This document shows, piece by piece, positions 30,001 through 45,000 of a DNA stretch of 64,000 bases (position 1 is its first letter; each line of letters opens with the position of its first letter). Under the pieces are notes generated by a model. It saw only the letters and a list, made by a program, of their open reading frames with translations, ran no database searches and had not been told where the DNA came from. The stretch lies in assembly GCA_018389105.1 (NCBI GenBank), contig JACATO010001117.1, positions 558,001 through 622,000 of the forward strand. The letters are read 5' to 3'. Origin of the DNA: Nautilus pompilius. Lineage: Eukaryota > Mollusca > Cephalopoda > Nautilida > Nautilidae. The position numbers were made by a program, and so were the translations under genes.

Positions 30001-33000
30001 ATAATAAACATTTTCACATTATGCTGTATCACACATTATTATAAACTATTTTTCCTGTATTTCTATACAGAGATATAATAGATCTAAATGTGTACCCCTA
30101 CCTCTTTTATCTACTTATAAAAGCAAAAAGCCCTAGGTAATCAATCATGATCTCATTCCACTAAAAAAGAAATGTCAATTCAGTTTACATCTTGATGCTG
30201 CAGTTTAGAAATATGCAAATTATTCTTTCAAAATTTCAACATGTAGAGCATCTACCTTTTGGCATCATACAAAGCAGTTGATCTAAAGAAAGCTTACTAT
30301 AAAGCTATTCATTATTTTGTCATTCAGTTTTAAATTTTAGATAACTGTATGATGACATTACTTACTCAAATGGGTTTCAGCAAGATCTGATTTATTGTTC
30401 CTAATACACAAACTGACCAATGACTGTTCACAAGAACAGCAGATGCCATGAGCCTACAATCTAAGTAAAAAATTAACCACATAATTAAAAAAATGTGGGA
30501 ATATTTATTCCACTCTAAAACATCCTTCCATAATGTGTCGAGCTGCTATCATTAGTATTCACCAGGATGTAGAATTTTACAAAATAGTTGAATTGGCAAG
30601 AGCAGTTTGACTACTCCAAATCTAAAATGCACGATCAGCCGAATGTTGAAGATGAAGTTCCTTGACTACAATCAGGCTTTTCAAGAAATACATAACATAT
30701 GCTAAAAAAAAACCAGGTGTCACCACTCCACTTGCATAATCTCAGCTACGTAAAAGCTCCATGTAATTTACTTCCTATCTCTCCAACTCAAAATTTTAAG
30801 TTCAGTTGACACTATACCATACCTACTGGTTCAACTGTCTTTAATTTCTCACAGTTTCTTTCTCTTTCTGGAATCTTCTAAATCAGCAGTCTGACATCCT
30901 TAAAAGGGTAAGCTCAACTTCCTGCCAAGAGAATGCACCTGCATTTTCTCCTCCACTCTATATCACTATAAGCAGCTGAAACTTACACAGATTCTCCATA
31001 AATGCCTCCATGCTAGACAGAATGTATTTCGGTGCTTCCACAGCTATCAACAGTTCTGGACCAGATTCTAAGTTTTAAAAAAACACAGAAAACAAAGTGA
31101 AACAGGATTAGTTACTAGCAATCAAGAGTACAGCTATTTAACATTGTCTTCTGCTGCAGAGTAAAATCTTTCAAAATTGGTTTTCTCTTAAACTAACTTT
31201 TTTCTTTAAGGCCCAAACTTAGTGTCAGCGCAGTAAAATGAACAAACAAACAAAACTTTCTTTACAATAAGCAACTAATGATGACATCTGAAACAAGAGG
31301 AAAAGAAAACACATCCACTGACTCTATGCTTGGTCAGAATTAAGAAAAATCTAGTCTTCAATTATCGAGAGAATGACTTCAAATTTTTTTGGAGAGATGC
31401 TATGCAGTAAATTCTAGGTCAGCAGGCAAATACAGGAAGCTGATCAGGATGGAAAAGGAGTTTTACAAAACTGACAGTCTACGTTCCAACCAGGCACCTG
31501 ACCATGACAGCAGAAGTATTTTACTAAACTGGTAGACACGTCAATTCTTCTTTAAATAGATGCCCAAAATTATTCGGGTTATAGCAGAGGAGGAAAAGAA
31601 CCAATTAAGCAGTCAGAAAACGTAACGTATTATATCTCTAGTAATACAGTTACATCTACTGAATTGTCTTTAATTTTATTTTGGTCTTTATAACAGTAAA
31701 AAAAAAGAAAAAAAAAACAATTTACAGGAAAAAGAGAATTCAAATCGCAGTTCTTGTGATATTGCCATTACTGAAGAAGAATAATTCTGCTCTCTCAGTG
31801 CTGAAGAACAACATTCCTTAGCACCAATGAAGTTTCTACCACAAATATATAGACAAGTAATCAAAAGTCATCTTAAAACTTGTTTGCAATGAAAAATGTA
31901 TCTTTAGATATAACAGACATGAACAAACAGCTCTCTTGCAGAGTTACCTGTGCCAGCCAAAACAGCCAATGCCTCAAACGAAGCTTCCAGAAGAATTGGG
32001 GTCCGTGGGTACATCACCACTGCAAATATAATCTTCTCGTGGATTCTGTTGACTAAATACTGATGTCTTACAAAATCTAAATTATGATATTAAGGAAAGA
32101 AAATACAACGACAATTGATTAATTTAAAGTGTACTGGCAATATGAACTTTAATAACAATTAGAAAGACAGCTCATAGAAACAGTAAGGAGACAGCGGTTT
32201 ACACTTCCAGGAGCTTAACTTTAATCAGTGCTGAATTTCTTACTATGAAAGGTTATGGTTTTTAAGAAAAGGAAGAAATAATCAGATTAATCCAAATAGT
32301 ACATTTTGTTTTTTATAGAAATGCAACATTTACAATGTCTCCAAAAAACATGGGTTTGTCAGGTCTGGAAGATCTTTGGTTAGCAAGTAAAGTAAGAGAA
32401 GACACGTACCAATGTCTGCCAGGCAGGTCAGTAGACAGATGGCTTCAATCTGGACAGCCAGCTTGTGGGAAAAGTTGGTCAGTGCCCTGGTAACAGCTGG
32501 CAGCGTGTCAGGATAGGTAGCAATGCTGCTTTTGTGGCTCTTACTGACAAGACAGGCAGACAGACAATTAAATTAACACCATTTTTGTAATATTGAGAGT
32601 TTTAATTTACAACGTTTTGCTAAGATTTTATTAGAGACAGAGGAAAATACACAACAATTTGACAGAAAAAATTACATTTTCATCATCAGGCAATAACTGT
32701 TTTGCTATCTTTGGTAAAAATTAAGTTTTGATGTTATGGTAATCGTTTAAAGAAAGTATGAATACCATGTGCTTTAAATAAAATATTGTAATGATCCACC
32801 TATCAGCAACATTCATAAAGCCAACAGACAGCATGACAGTACAGAGATAAATTAGTGGTGCGTCAGGGTAGTACCTCTGGCTTGTTGGGTGTCTACAGCA
32901 GTTTCTCTCATTCTTTTGTGTCAGTCTGCTCCAGGTTGATTTTCCCTGCTCAATACTAATCAAACTTATTGTCTACTTAGATACTTTTATCAGAGTGGTA

Positions 33001-36000
33001 GGTGAACAAGGCCGATCATTTTCCTAATGCATCTTCCCTACCCATCTAGTGTTCAGTCTCACCACATACTAAGAGTCAACAGGATAACAACTTAACCCAC
33101 CCACAACCGTGGCAACAATAAGCAAGGCCCATCGGGTTTTGTACGGTATTAATTATACATCATCAATAGCAGTATTTCAAGTTTATTTGCACTTTATGCA
33201 ACACAGGCAATGAAGAGCTGATTAAATCATAACAAACTGAAATCTGGAAAGCTCACTTTCTTGCACCAAGAGTTCTCTCTCCTGTTCTTAGATGGTTGTT
33301 GACCATGCTGGCAGTTAGTATGAGAAAATCAAAAAATAAATTCAGAATTTAACTAAACAGCTGTTTTTAATCTTGCTCAGTCATAATATGTTTTAATTTG
33401 TTCCATAATAATGCATTTATTTCTATCTCAGCTGGTTTTAGAAATCAATTACTGACAAAGCTCAGCTTTAGGTTTCCATCACAATGTTAGAAATACATAC
33501 TTAACTTTAGGCATCTAAGGAAAACTGGAAATTCTATTTTAGAATTATGGTTACAATGGCAATGGACATTAGATAAAATAAGAAAAAAAATTCATTCATT
33601 CTTGTTTATTTATTACAAAGAGGTATCATCAGAGCTTATAAATGCATTTAGGATAAGGAGACATCTGCTGAAATCCAATGATTCTTCTTTGTTTGCTTAA
33701 TGGTATCCTGATATTTGTTTTAATGTGTCATGGTCCTTCGCAGAGACAGTAATTCAACCTTAGAAACTATATTGTTAAGCTTAATGTTTTTAAGTCTCTC
33801 AGCAGTGCTGGGAATAGCAATACCTGCCCCCAACAGATTTGTCTGTCATATGCGTATTTTGAACATTCTCTATGTATAACAGTTTCAGCCATGTTGCAAT
33901 TAGAGCATCTTGAACACTCTTAACCTATGAGCATGGGCATTTAGGAGTGGATGACCATTATTTAGTCTGCTAACCTACCTGCAGACCCTGGGTAACCAGT
34001 GAAAATCCCTTTTTACAGTTGATTCTAATTTCTTCAAATCAAAGTAGTACTGAGGGTAGTCTGATTATAACATTCTTGGGTGCTACTACCCACAGTGCTC
34101 ACTGCCAGGTTTCAGCCAATGGTTCCCATTTGAACATCTGGAATTTGTTTTCTATCTAATGCTTCATGGGTTTCACAGTATCACAATAAGAACAGTTTTA
34201 AAGTCATTGTTAGAAAATATTCAAAGTAAAACATTTTTTTTTTTTTTTTTACAGTGGTTGCCATTGATGTGAAAATTCAGGGAAGATCAAGCAATTTGTT
34301 TTGAAACAGAGTCAATTCATTAAGCAAACAATTGTCACCCCAACTAAGCTGCATTTGAACAGTATATTTAAGTGATGACTTTATAACCAAGCAAAGCCAA
34401 TGGAGCTGACTAGAAAGAATTAATGATTATACTTGCTAAGAATTCTAGAATGTGATGAGTAGTTTGACATGATTCCTGTTAAGTAGCTATACAGAAGCAG
34501 CAAGACAATAGTGAACTCACCAGAAAATACACAGGCCTCTCAGAGCTCTGCAGCCAGCCTCCATTACTCTGGGATCATTCATGAAAGTTTTCATGCTGTC
34601 CACAATAGATATATAGATGTTCTTCTGCATCATCAATGCACATATTCTTGCTGTAATGTGGAAAATTACATCAACATATACTTACACACAGGTTTTATTT
34701 ATCTACTATTGATTGAAGAACTATTTCTTTATAATACACCAAGTAGTTGTCAATTAAATATGCAGATTAAAGCAGGAAATTGTGGTGGTAACTAGTTAAG
34801 CCACATACCATTGTCAGCCACTAACCAAAAGATGCTCTCTGCAGCTGCAGCAAACACCGCCACGTTGTCTTTATGCTGTAAGATGGCTCCAAGGCAAAAC
34901 GAGTGTAGGGGGTACCTGAAAAACACACCACTGTTACTTCAGCTTCTTCTGGGGGCACTGAAACAGCTGAAAACTCTCCTGGAGTTCTGACTGTCAATAT
35001 CATTCTAAGATTTTTGGATAAAAATCAAACAAGAATTTCTAAATAAGGAGAGAAAAACAACAACACAGAAGTGATGTTGCTTCTTTTTGTTTGTTAATTG
35101 GTAATGATTTAGATTAATTAAAGATTAAAACGAGAAAATGTAGTCTTGAGAGTTATCAAATATAGGAACAAATTGGTGAATGAACTTGTTTTTAAGGTGG
35201 GACTTAGAATTTTTAAAGTTTCATGAGAGTGACCTAATACCTTCAGAGCTGATGGTATTATTAGATCACAACTAACAGAATTGTGGTCTGACTCAGGAAA
35301 AAGTCTAAATTCAATGATGGTGATGACTTCCACGTTTCTTACATAGCAAAACCATGTAAAATGAAAACCTATCAGAAGCCTAACACAGATAATAAATAAA
35401 AAAAATAGTCAAAACTAATTCAAAGTACAGTAAAGTTTGCATTTTTCTCCTCTCAGCTATCAAGTGATCTACATGAGATCTTCACTTCAGCAGAGAAACT
35501 GAGTTCTGAAATCAGTAAGAAATACATAAATTATCTATTAAATGGAAACTTGTTCACCTCAATGTTCATCTGCTGGATTCAAGTTCTTTGTCTCATCTCT
35601 TGGATATTTTTGTCTCTGAACAACTTATATGCATGCTGGAAAAAGTGGAAATAAGTTCACCGTGAACAAAATGAATGAAGACTATAAATACAGCTGGATA
35701 CTGAATGTCAGTAGCCTTCTTCAGAAAAACTAGGATAACTTTGCTGGCTACATTATTTGGCTGTTAAAACAGAGGTGTCAATCTTCTCTTCTGGTTCAAA
35801 CTGATGGAGCCTGAAATGTACTCATATACTGACAGTTTGCTTGCTGGTCAAACGACATTAGGGATTTTGTAGCTTAAAAGCTAAGTTTATCCACAACCTT
35901 TTGTTGCATATCGCAAACCTAACTAGAAATACTGTCATCAATGTAATAACAAAAACTCAATGTGACAAAATTACTCGTGTCAAATTATTTCCTGTTAACT

Positions 36001-39000
36001 CAGTGAAGGATAAATAATTATTTTAAGTGCCAACCTCTATTGATCACTGGTATGCATTTCAAAACAAAGGATGAGATGTTTTCTTTCTATTAAATGATCT
36101 TATACAATTTTGCCAGCTGATTTCAAATTTCACAACCATTTTCATGCATGACATCAGAGTTTTCCATGAAAAATGTCAGATATATCCATAGTTTGTACTA
36201 AACTAAATTTTCAAGAGTACAAAATTATAAGATTTCAATTACAATTGCTCAAAAATGTTTTTATCAGGAAATACAAAGACAATACAATTCAAAGTAAATT
36301 CATCTTTGATACTTGATTGATACATAATTGATTAATTAAGAGTGATCAGTAGGACAAAATCACTGTTTCTTTTCCAGCTTCTTGTGCAGCGTTCCTATTT
36401 CAGGGACCATCAGAAGTCTGACATCATGTTGACATCTCACCTTCCTCGGTATTTTTTTTTCCATAGGTTCCACCAGAATACCAAGGCTTTCTCACTCTCA
36501 CTACCCAAGTTTTCTGGAAGATAGTGTGAGTGAAGGAAGTGAACTTTTAGACTCGTGTTGCAGCCTAACTTTTCAAATTTGCTGAGCATTTCATTGACAA
36601 TGTGATTGCTCCTTTCTCTGCTCTGTTCATCATTCCTTCAAACTGCTCATCCTGTGCCAACTTTCTGATTTGTGGCCCAATAAAGATGCCATCTTTTACT
36701 TTTTTTATAGCTAAGTACTGAAAATCTACTACAAATGTATTTGAAGCAGTTTCCCTCCTTATCTGACAAATTGTTTCATCAATCCCAGCTATACATGGAG
36801 TGGTGATAACAACCTTATTAGTCTCAATCAGCTTTTCGTGGATGTTCTTTGAACCTGGTGTAAGTGTGTTTCTGGGTGGCCATACCTTTTCCAGTGTTGA
36901 TTTCTTGCAGACTGCTGACCAACAAGCATGCACAAAACCTTCAAATCTCCACTCACAACCCACTGATGTTCACTATATCCATCTTTTCCAGAAGAAGCTT
37001 CAAATTCTCACACGTTTCCTTCAAATGCTATGCAGCTCCTAAGTTCTGTATTATTTCTGGAATGTTATTGCAGTAGGCAAGTGTTTCTTACATGGAAAAA
37101 CATGGCACAAATTCATCTTCATGATGTCTGTACCAAGAAAATTATGTTCCAGGAGCAAGTAGGTTTTTTGCTTGGAGTCCAGATACAGAACTTCTGCACA
37201 CTTTTGGCAAATTCAGTTCTCTAACCAAATCATTTAGCTCAGTGTGTGTGTGTGTGTGTGTGAGTGAAAGGTTGAGCTTCACCAAGTGCTTCATCTGGTT
37301 TGTAGAAATCAGTATCGTCTTCAGCTTCAGTACTGTCCGATTCAGACTCTGACACGGGCTTTTCAAGCTGTTGTTGTGGTGAGGGAATAGACACATTTGG
37401 ACCATGTCATATAGGTCTTAGTGCAGATTGAAGGTTGGGATAGGAAATCTCTTTTTTGTGTTATAACCTTCAATGTTAACAGTGCAAAAGTAACAGTCAT
37501 CTGTGTGGTTCTTAGGTTCACGTCATATCATAAGGTATTCCAAAGTTCAGTGACTTCTTTCTACCTTTACTCCAGTTTCTCAAAGCCTCAAACTGTATGT
37601 GGAGCCCACGATTTATCGTGATCTCCATGCTTCATTCCAAAATATGCACAATACTCATTCTTGACAAAATGTGTGATCTTCTGTCTTTGTTTCTGCACCA
37701 CAAAACTTCCACAAATATAACAGAATATGTCAGGGTTATTTATACAACCTCTTGTTGCCATGTAGAACAAGTCTGAAAAGCACTTTTATATATATGTACC
37801 ACTCACGCAAAATAAGTGTTAGGTATTGCTATAAAACTGTACATGATGAGAAAAAATGAAAATGTCATTTTTGGATTCAGCACACCTGAATTGCTGGAAA
37901 AACAGCTATGTATGTTGAAACATCAGATATGTTGCAGACTAGTGTAACTTATGTAATTAAAAAATAACTCACTGTTTTTTTCCAGTGTTATCTCCAATCC
38001 AAATCTGTGAGTCTGGTCTACATTGCAACATTTTAGTCAATGCATTGCAGGCATGAAGCTGTAAATATTTCAAAATTAGATCCTGTAAAGGACTGCAGTT
38101 GTTATGATCGCATTACTGCTGACTGATTACTTGACTGTTTGTGAACTTACTATAAATTTGATGAAAAACTACAACCTGATAAGACTCTTGAGAGTCAAAA
38201 TAATCAAATATGAATTAATAATGCATTTTCAGTAAACTTTACTTGCTACTTTACAATTTGGTGGACAATGTTGAAAACAACAGTAAGGAATTAACATTAT
38301 GGCACATTACACCTTTGTGATGTAATTTCAAACCAGCTGCTACAATCAGAGAACTTAGAGATTAACCTTGGTAAAAGAAATCATTCAACCATAGCATTTT
38401 TAAAAGATTTTCCACTGTAAAAAAACACTAAGTGAATAAACAGCAATGGGAAGCCTAAAATGAGACAACATTCCAGTTTAGTGTTGGCTGAATGTTTGCA
38501 AGGTAGATATCTGATCAGGTAGAATTCCAGGTAAGATCCTCAACTCTTAAGAAACACTAGAAGAGGTTTTAAGCAAAAAACCGTTAAGCTTCCTTAGAGT
38601 ACTGAAAACTTCTCCCCATCACTGCACACAATAAACTCTAAAGACCCATTATTTCCATATTGCAAAAGAAAAAACGTTTTGTTTTTTTTAGCTTTTAGCT
38701 TTGGTGGTGATAAATTGTTGTCATGTTTTTCAATTTTAAAAACTTTATAAAAGATCAGCTAAGGCGTACCATTAAAAAAATATTGCCCACACATTTCATT
38801 TTACCATAGTTGATCACCAGTAACACCAGCAAGTAATGAGTGTTCAAATGTTATTAGCTGCTACAGAAAACTTTATAAGGGTATCATACTCCTATCAAAA
38901 TGTCCATTCATTACTGATTAAAGCTACAGTACACAGACCTAAATTTGCCTGTTACGTTAGAGAATTAACCCTAATTTCTGACCAACTCACTGATGTCAGC

Positions 39001-42000
39001 CAGAATCTTTTCTTGTTTGCTAGCGTGAAAAGCAAACTGACATTTTGTATACAGAGCACATCAAATAACGCTTCTTTTCTCCTCACCTAAGTAAACAATG
39101 TGGTGAGGAAGTAACAAGCAAACATTAAAACTTTATCAAACTCTACTCCTTGTCTCTACATAAGTTAAACCAATAACAAGCATAAAAACTTACCTGAACA
39201 TTTGCAGAACAGAGATGCTTTAAAGATGAATAATGAATCATCATCAGCCACCTGCTAACTGTCACCAATGACACACTCTTGGTAAAAAATGTGGAAGCTG
39301 AGAGTAGAAGAAAACAGTTAGCAAAAAAACTGACATGTGTCAGATTTTCAAAAAGGTAAAATTTCAATAAAATGTCAATTAAAAATCACTCCATAAAAGT
39401 TAATAAATAAATAAATGTCTATCAAAATGATTTTAACTGAAATGTTGTGTTAAATGTAGCTTTCAGTCAGCACAGGGATGAGTACTGATGAATTCTGCTG
39501 TAACCCTGATAAATCTGGGCAGGACCGAATAATAAATATATACATAATCACCCACCAAACTTGGTAGTGATTAGACAGAACATTTTAAAACTTTATCAAC
39601 TAAACCTGGTAAGCAGTTTTGAAAAAGATAATCGTCAATGTTTGTTACAGATTTTAAAATTCTTAAATGCACATTCCTAAGAGTTAAAAAGGTTAATGGC
39701 TAATAATAAAGTTTTCCTAGAAGAGATGATTTTGTTCAGTTGCATCATAAGTTTAAGCAACTTTATCAGTTAAACAGAGATCATCAGACTGTTTTGTGAG
39801 GAGGAGAGGAAGTTTATAACTTATGTAGACTCCTTCACCCATTAAAATGTGCATTCAGCATATTTTTAATTCAACCTGTAGTCATGAAGCAGGTGGAATA
39901 TCACTAACTCATTGGTGCTTCTGATGCCAACACCTCTACTTACCTGTCATATCAAAAAGCTGCAAGCCACTACTCTGTATGGATTCATTTTCTAGGAATT
40001 TTTTTAGAGCAGATGTCAGTGTTTCATCCAGCAATGGAGTTTCTATTGCCAAATAGCGAATCACATCTATTAAAAAAAAAACAAAAAACCTTTTTCTTAA
40101 ATCACTAGCTCTCCATCCACACATTAGAGATAGGAAGCTTTTTTAAAAAATCTTCTTGTATAAGCAGGCTGCTAATGGGTTCATTTTAAATGTACTGTTA
40201 CTTCTGAAATTTGTAACTTGTGAATTAACTTCTATTTCATCTTTTTTTAGTTTGATTAAACTGAGAACGTTACATTGATCAGTACAAAAGAATTATAAGT
40301 TACAGTATGATTATTGAAGGATCTTCGCGCTGCTGTCTAACCCTGACCCTGACATTTTGTACCTTTCAAGGCCTTAGGTGAAATGTACCAGTGATTACTA
40401 TGTCTATAACATGAATTTCAATGTGAAAACTTCTTACAACTCCCAAGCACTATGCATCAGAGTAATGATCGATGCTTATTTTAATTTTAGCTGTGCACCT
40501 AAAACATTTACAACAATAGTCTGATGCAGTGAAACCAGGTCATCAAAACAGAACTTTCCTACCAAGTAAAAGAACAACATAAAAATAAAGAAAACAGGGC
40601 TGTTTTCAACAGTTGGAATATTTATTGTATAGTAGCGTGAAGATGATCTCTGATTTATAGAAAGCTTAATGGTCAGGGAAGGAACAAGTCGGGTAAATAG
40701 TTGTAGCAATCTTTTGTACAAATGGGCATCATGTCTTCTGAGGAAACATCAGTGTAGTACATACCATCATTAAGAACACTGACCAGTAGAGAGAGACCAG
40801 CTTGCACTACTCTCACTGAGGAAAGATGAGTCTTGACACAGTGGAATGCAGTTTTATACATATTCTCTTTTATCAGTAGCTTCTTTGTATGTCCTGCAAT
40901 AAATATATAAGTATGTCCATCAGTAAGAACAATCTTGTACTATATCAGAAAATCTACTACTCCATCTCCCATTAAATAAACACAAGTGCATGTTTATTTC
41001 TACATGAGAACCTGGTGCAAAATATTACACATACCACTGAACTGTCAGATTCTGGTTGAGAACCACTGTGAAGAATAACTACTACCATAATACCATAAGA
41101 AAATCTGTTGTGCTATAAACATCCAAGTGCACAACATTCAATCTAAATTCTGCCATCAGCAAACAAACTAAATAGCGAGTGAATTGTCTGAAAAAAATAA
41201 CATTCCAAAACCTGAGATGTTCAGCTTGCCTGTGCAAATTTCCAACATGCAAGACACCGTCATTCAGTCCTCCTCTACACAGTATGTCATCCAATGTCAG
41301 TCTTCAGATGACAGCGATTGGTACACCTTGTGTTCTCACGGTCATATACATTAAGCCACTGTTAAGTAGCAATTCTCTAGTTGAGCCCTTCTTATAGCAA
41401 GGAGTTGGCAGGCATATCCATATCTCGAGTTGTGGCTGTAATTTTATGGCCAAATACAAGAATGGTTTATGGGTGGGCACAACACATGCACACCAACCCA
41501 AGAATATATCTTTGGGAAAGGCCTCCATCCAACATGCCTGGACATAATCTCCATCTGCTTGTGGCAAACCTGATATAATTGTATGGATTTTGAACATTTT
41601 TAGCCTGTCATTATGGCTCCCGCTACCCTCCAACTGATGGCCATAACCTCTTGGCCAACACCAATGTGCTGCATACAGAAAGCCTGAAGTCAAATGTAAT
41701 TACACCATAATGTTAAAAAATTTATTTATTTGTATAAATAAACAGAGAAATTAATTTATGCACATGTAGACCTTGTATAATCATGCCAGGCGATGTTTAC
41801 CATGATCAAAACCATGAAAAATTTACATGATTCACTGAGCAGAATAACCCGACTGACAGTTGCACACACTCAAGCATACAAATTACATCAGGGAACTCAT
41901 ATCGTAGAAATCAATATATATATATATATATTCTACTGTGTTAAACCATTTGAAATTATACAGCACAGATGACAGAAGATAAAAACATTAATACAGATAA

Positions 42001-45000
42001 AAGTGTACGAATTTATCAGTATTGAACAAAGAGCAATCAAAAGCCACTACAGCAAAAGCAGCCAGAACATTTCCTTTGGTCAAGAGTGAAAGTCAGAGGC
42101 TGGAAGACAATTAGATACTGTCATAGTTCTGATCTCACATGTTACTGCACGGCCGTGTCTCGGAGTTGTTTGAAAGAACTTTAGGACACGTTGCACTAGA
42201 ATTTCTTTTTTCTGAAAAACATGAGAACAACAGACCAGAACAAGTTGACTGGTAGTTAGTTACCACTGAACGTACCTTGTGTAACAAGCACATTAAATAC
42301 TAAGAGAATTTCAGCAACCACTTCGGGAAGTTGGGTGTTGTTGTGCAGGATCTCACACACCAAACGAAGCTGTTTCTTTACAAATGATGGCACCACATTT
42401 TGATCTGCCAAAAATAAGTAAATAAGAGAATTTTTAAAAGATAGTAAGTCATTTCTGTATCTTCATCTGTCATGGAAATAATTTTAAAAAAGATTAAACC
42501 CTGACAATGGTCTGAGATGAGAAGAGATAGGCTTATAGTTTAATAGCAAACAGCCTAAAGACGGACACTGAATCCTTGTTATTCATTTTTACAGGGCCTG
42601 GTGTTTCTCCTTTTTCTGGGCCCCTCATCCTACTCCATTCATCTCCCACTAAATCATGCACATTTTTTCCACTTTCAAGATTCACCAATTAATTTTCTTT
42701 AATTTAAGTTCTTCAAGCTCAATCGTAATTTCTATTTACTTCAGAATGTTCATAGTTTTCATTTATCCACTGCCGACATTGCACTAGTCTGGCTCAGGTT
42801 TTGTGATGAGCGGTGAATGCACTGTAAAGACTATTAGACAGAAAATCCATAGAATATAGCGAGACAACATGAAACTGGGAAATAAAGAGGTTACACATGG
42901 ATAATAATTAAGCAAGTGAATCAAGTGTATCCGAAAGAAAGCACCTTTTTCTAGCTTTCAAGACAGCAAACGAATCAGTATCATCATCAAGATTAATATT
43001 TCTAACCAGTTCATCCTCAATGCTTAAAAGTGCTAAACCAACTAATCTTTCTTGGTTAATGGTGCTTCTCAGAGGATTCTTGATCAGCTTCAGCTTACTA
43101 AAGGATCTCACAGCTGAAACAACAGTGATGGACAGAGCAATGTATGTTAGGAAATAAATCTCACAACTTCAGCTTTGCATCATAGATTTTCAATTAAAAA
43201 AATTTTTAAAAACTGCATTGTAGCTGACTTAGTTGAACTGTCCAAAAACAGTGGATAACCAATCAGGGATCTTATTACAATTACATATATTTAAATGAGG
43301 CAAGAAAGAGACAATATATTAGGCCTAAGGTAGAAAGCAAAAAATACTGCTCTGTGTTCAAGAGTATGGTTTTGAGAGAGCAGAAAATATCTGCTTGAGC
43401 CCAGGGCCCTCCTCAAGAGGAAGGAACCAGGTGTTTTGTTCCTTGGGAACCACCTCCCTCTCGCAAGCTCTAGCACTGACATTAAACATATCAGTTTTAT
43501 AGTACCCACTATCAACTGCATAATCCCTTCTGGCACCACTTTGATGCATAGGGCAGAACACCCATCAAGTTCTGTTTCAGAATCACCTGCCATTTACCAC
43601 AAGGTCAGGTGGTTGGTCTGGCACTCAAATCCCCACCAACAAAAATTGGCAAGGTACCACAAGATTTCCAGGTATATACCAAACTTGTATTGAAGATCAT
43701 AAGCAAGGTATTATGCCACATGTTTTGCTGCTGCCTGAGAAAAAAGAGGAAGAAGAAATGTTCTGGCACAGCTATGTACTAGCAGCTGAGGAGAACTGAA
43801 ATTAAGAATTCTAATTTACTTTTCAAGAAAATGCAACAATAATTTCAATTTATAAAACAAAAAAAAAAGCAATTCTTTCTTACCACCTCCCAGTAGGTTC
43901 TTTAAGGCTATAAAAGCTGGAATCAGAATGTTGGGGCTGTTCCTGAAACCAGAAAGGGCTACAGTGACCATGTCAATGACTTCTTCTGTTTCATCTACAG
44001 TCAAGGACTGCCTGACTGTCTCTGAGCAAAATAAAGGGAGTAAAAGAAGAGCGTTCAAGCTGAATATGTTAGAGGAATATAACATGACAATGTCAACAAC
44101 AAAAAAAAAAGAAAGGAAGTCACAGATCTTCCTTCACGTACCAAAAGCAAAGACAGGTGTAGGTAAACTTCCACTGAAATGAAGAAAGTATTTCTTACCT
44201 GAAGCAAATAGTTTTCCCAAAACTGCCATGCCAAACTGCTGAATGGAGGCCTCTGAAACATGTTCATTCACAATATCCATCACTTGTCTGATATGAGAAA
44301 GAAAAGGGACACAGTGAGAGCAAACTTCTGATGTGATGGAAACCAACCAGAAAAACAGAATTCATAACAAAATATTGCGCTAAAAAATAATTATAACCAA
44401 ATAATCTTTCCCTGGAATAATCGCAACAGATAAGAGCAATAATCAGATAATACTTCCTCTGAATAAACTCATCGAATAGTAACTATTTAACAAGAGGCTA
44501 GAAACACACACACATTTCGTTGTCACATCTTTAACAAAGATTTAACCAGAATTTGGAATTCATCGCCTAAAAACAAAGCCAGAAAACCATCTTTAATTTT
44601 TGCTCACCAAATGGAATCAAAATCTCTCCTGCCCAACAATTCCACTAGCATCCTGCTCCTCCTGTTTAGTTATTATTTCTAGGCTTAAAACTAACACTGG
44701 TACTTTAAACCAGCATTGTGTTTTAACTGTGTAGTTATTACTGTCACACACTGAATTTTATATCTTCCTTATTGAATATTTTCCTGATGCTACTTTTAGA
44801 TTTAATTCTTTTAAGTAATAGAAATGAATTCACCACAGTATCACAGTGAAGGTAATGTCTTTTATGTAAAAATTAAGTACAAAATCTAAAAAAATTGTAT
44901 ACAGTCTTAACCAAATTTCATAAAGTCTATCAGGTAGAAATGTACTGAATGTATAGAAAGATGGCTGAGACTGCACTACCACCAGTCTCAAGGATCCCTA

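Noticed and set aside
41304..41693. 129-codon minus-strand frame between LRRK2 exons
   Set aside because: No recognised domain and no frame-compatible splice sites; the flanking LRRK2 exons (40765 and 42276) join directly.
43400..43700. Possible dispersed repeat with tRNA-like caaatccccacc motif
   Set aside because: Similar phrases occur at 5.5 kb and 27.5 kb, but I could not align them beyond short words.
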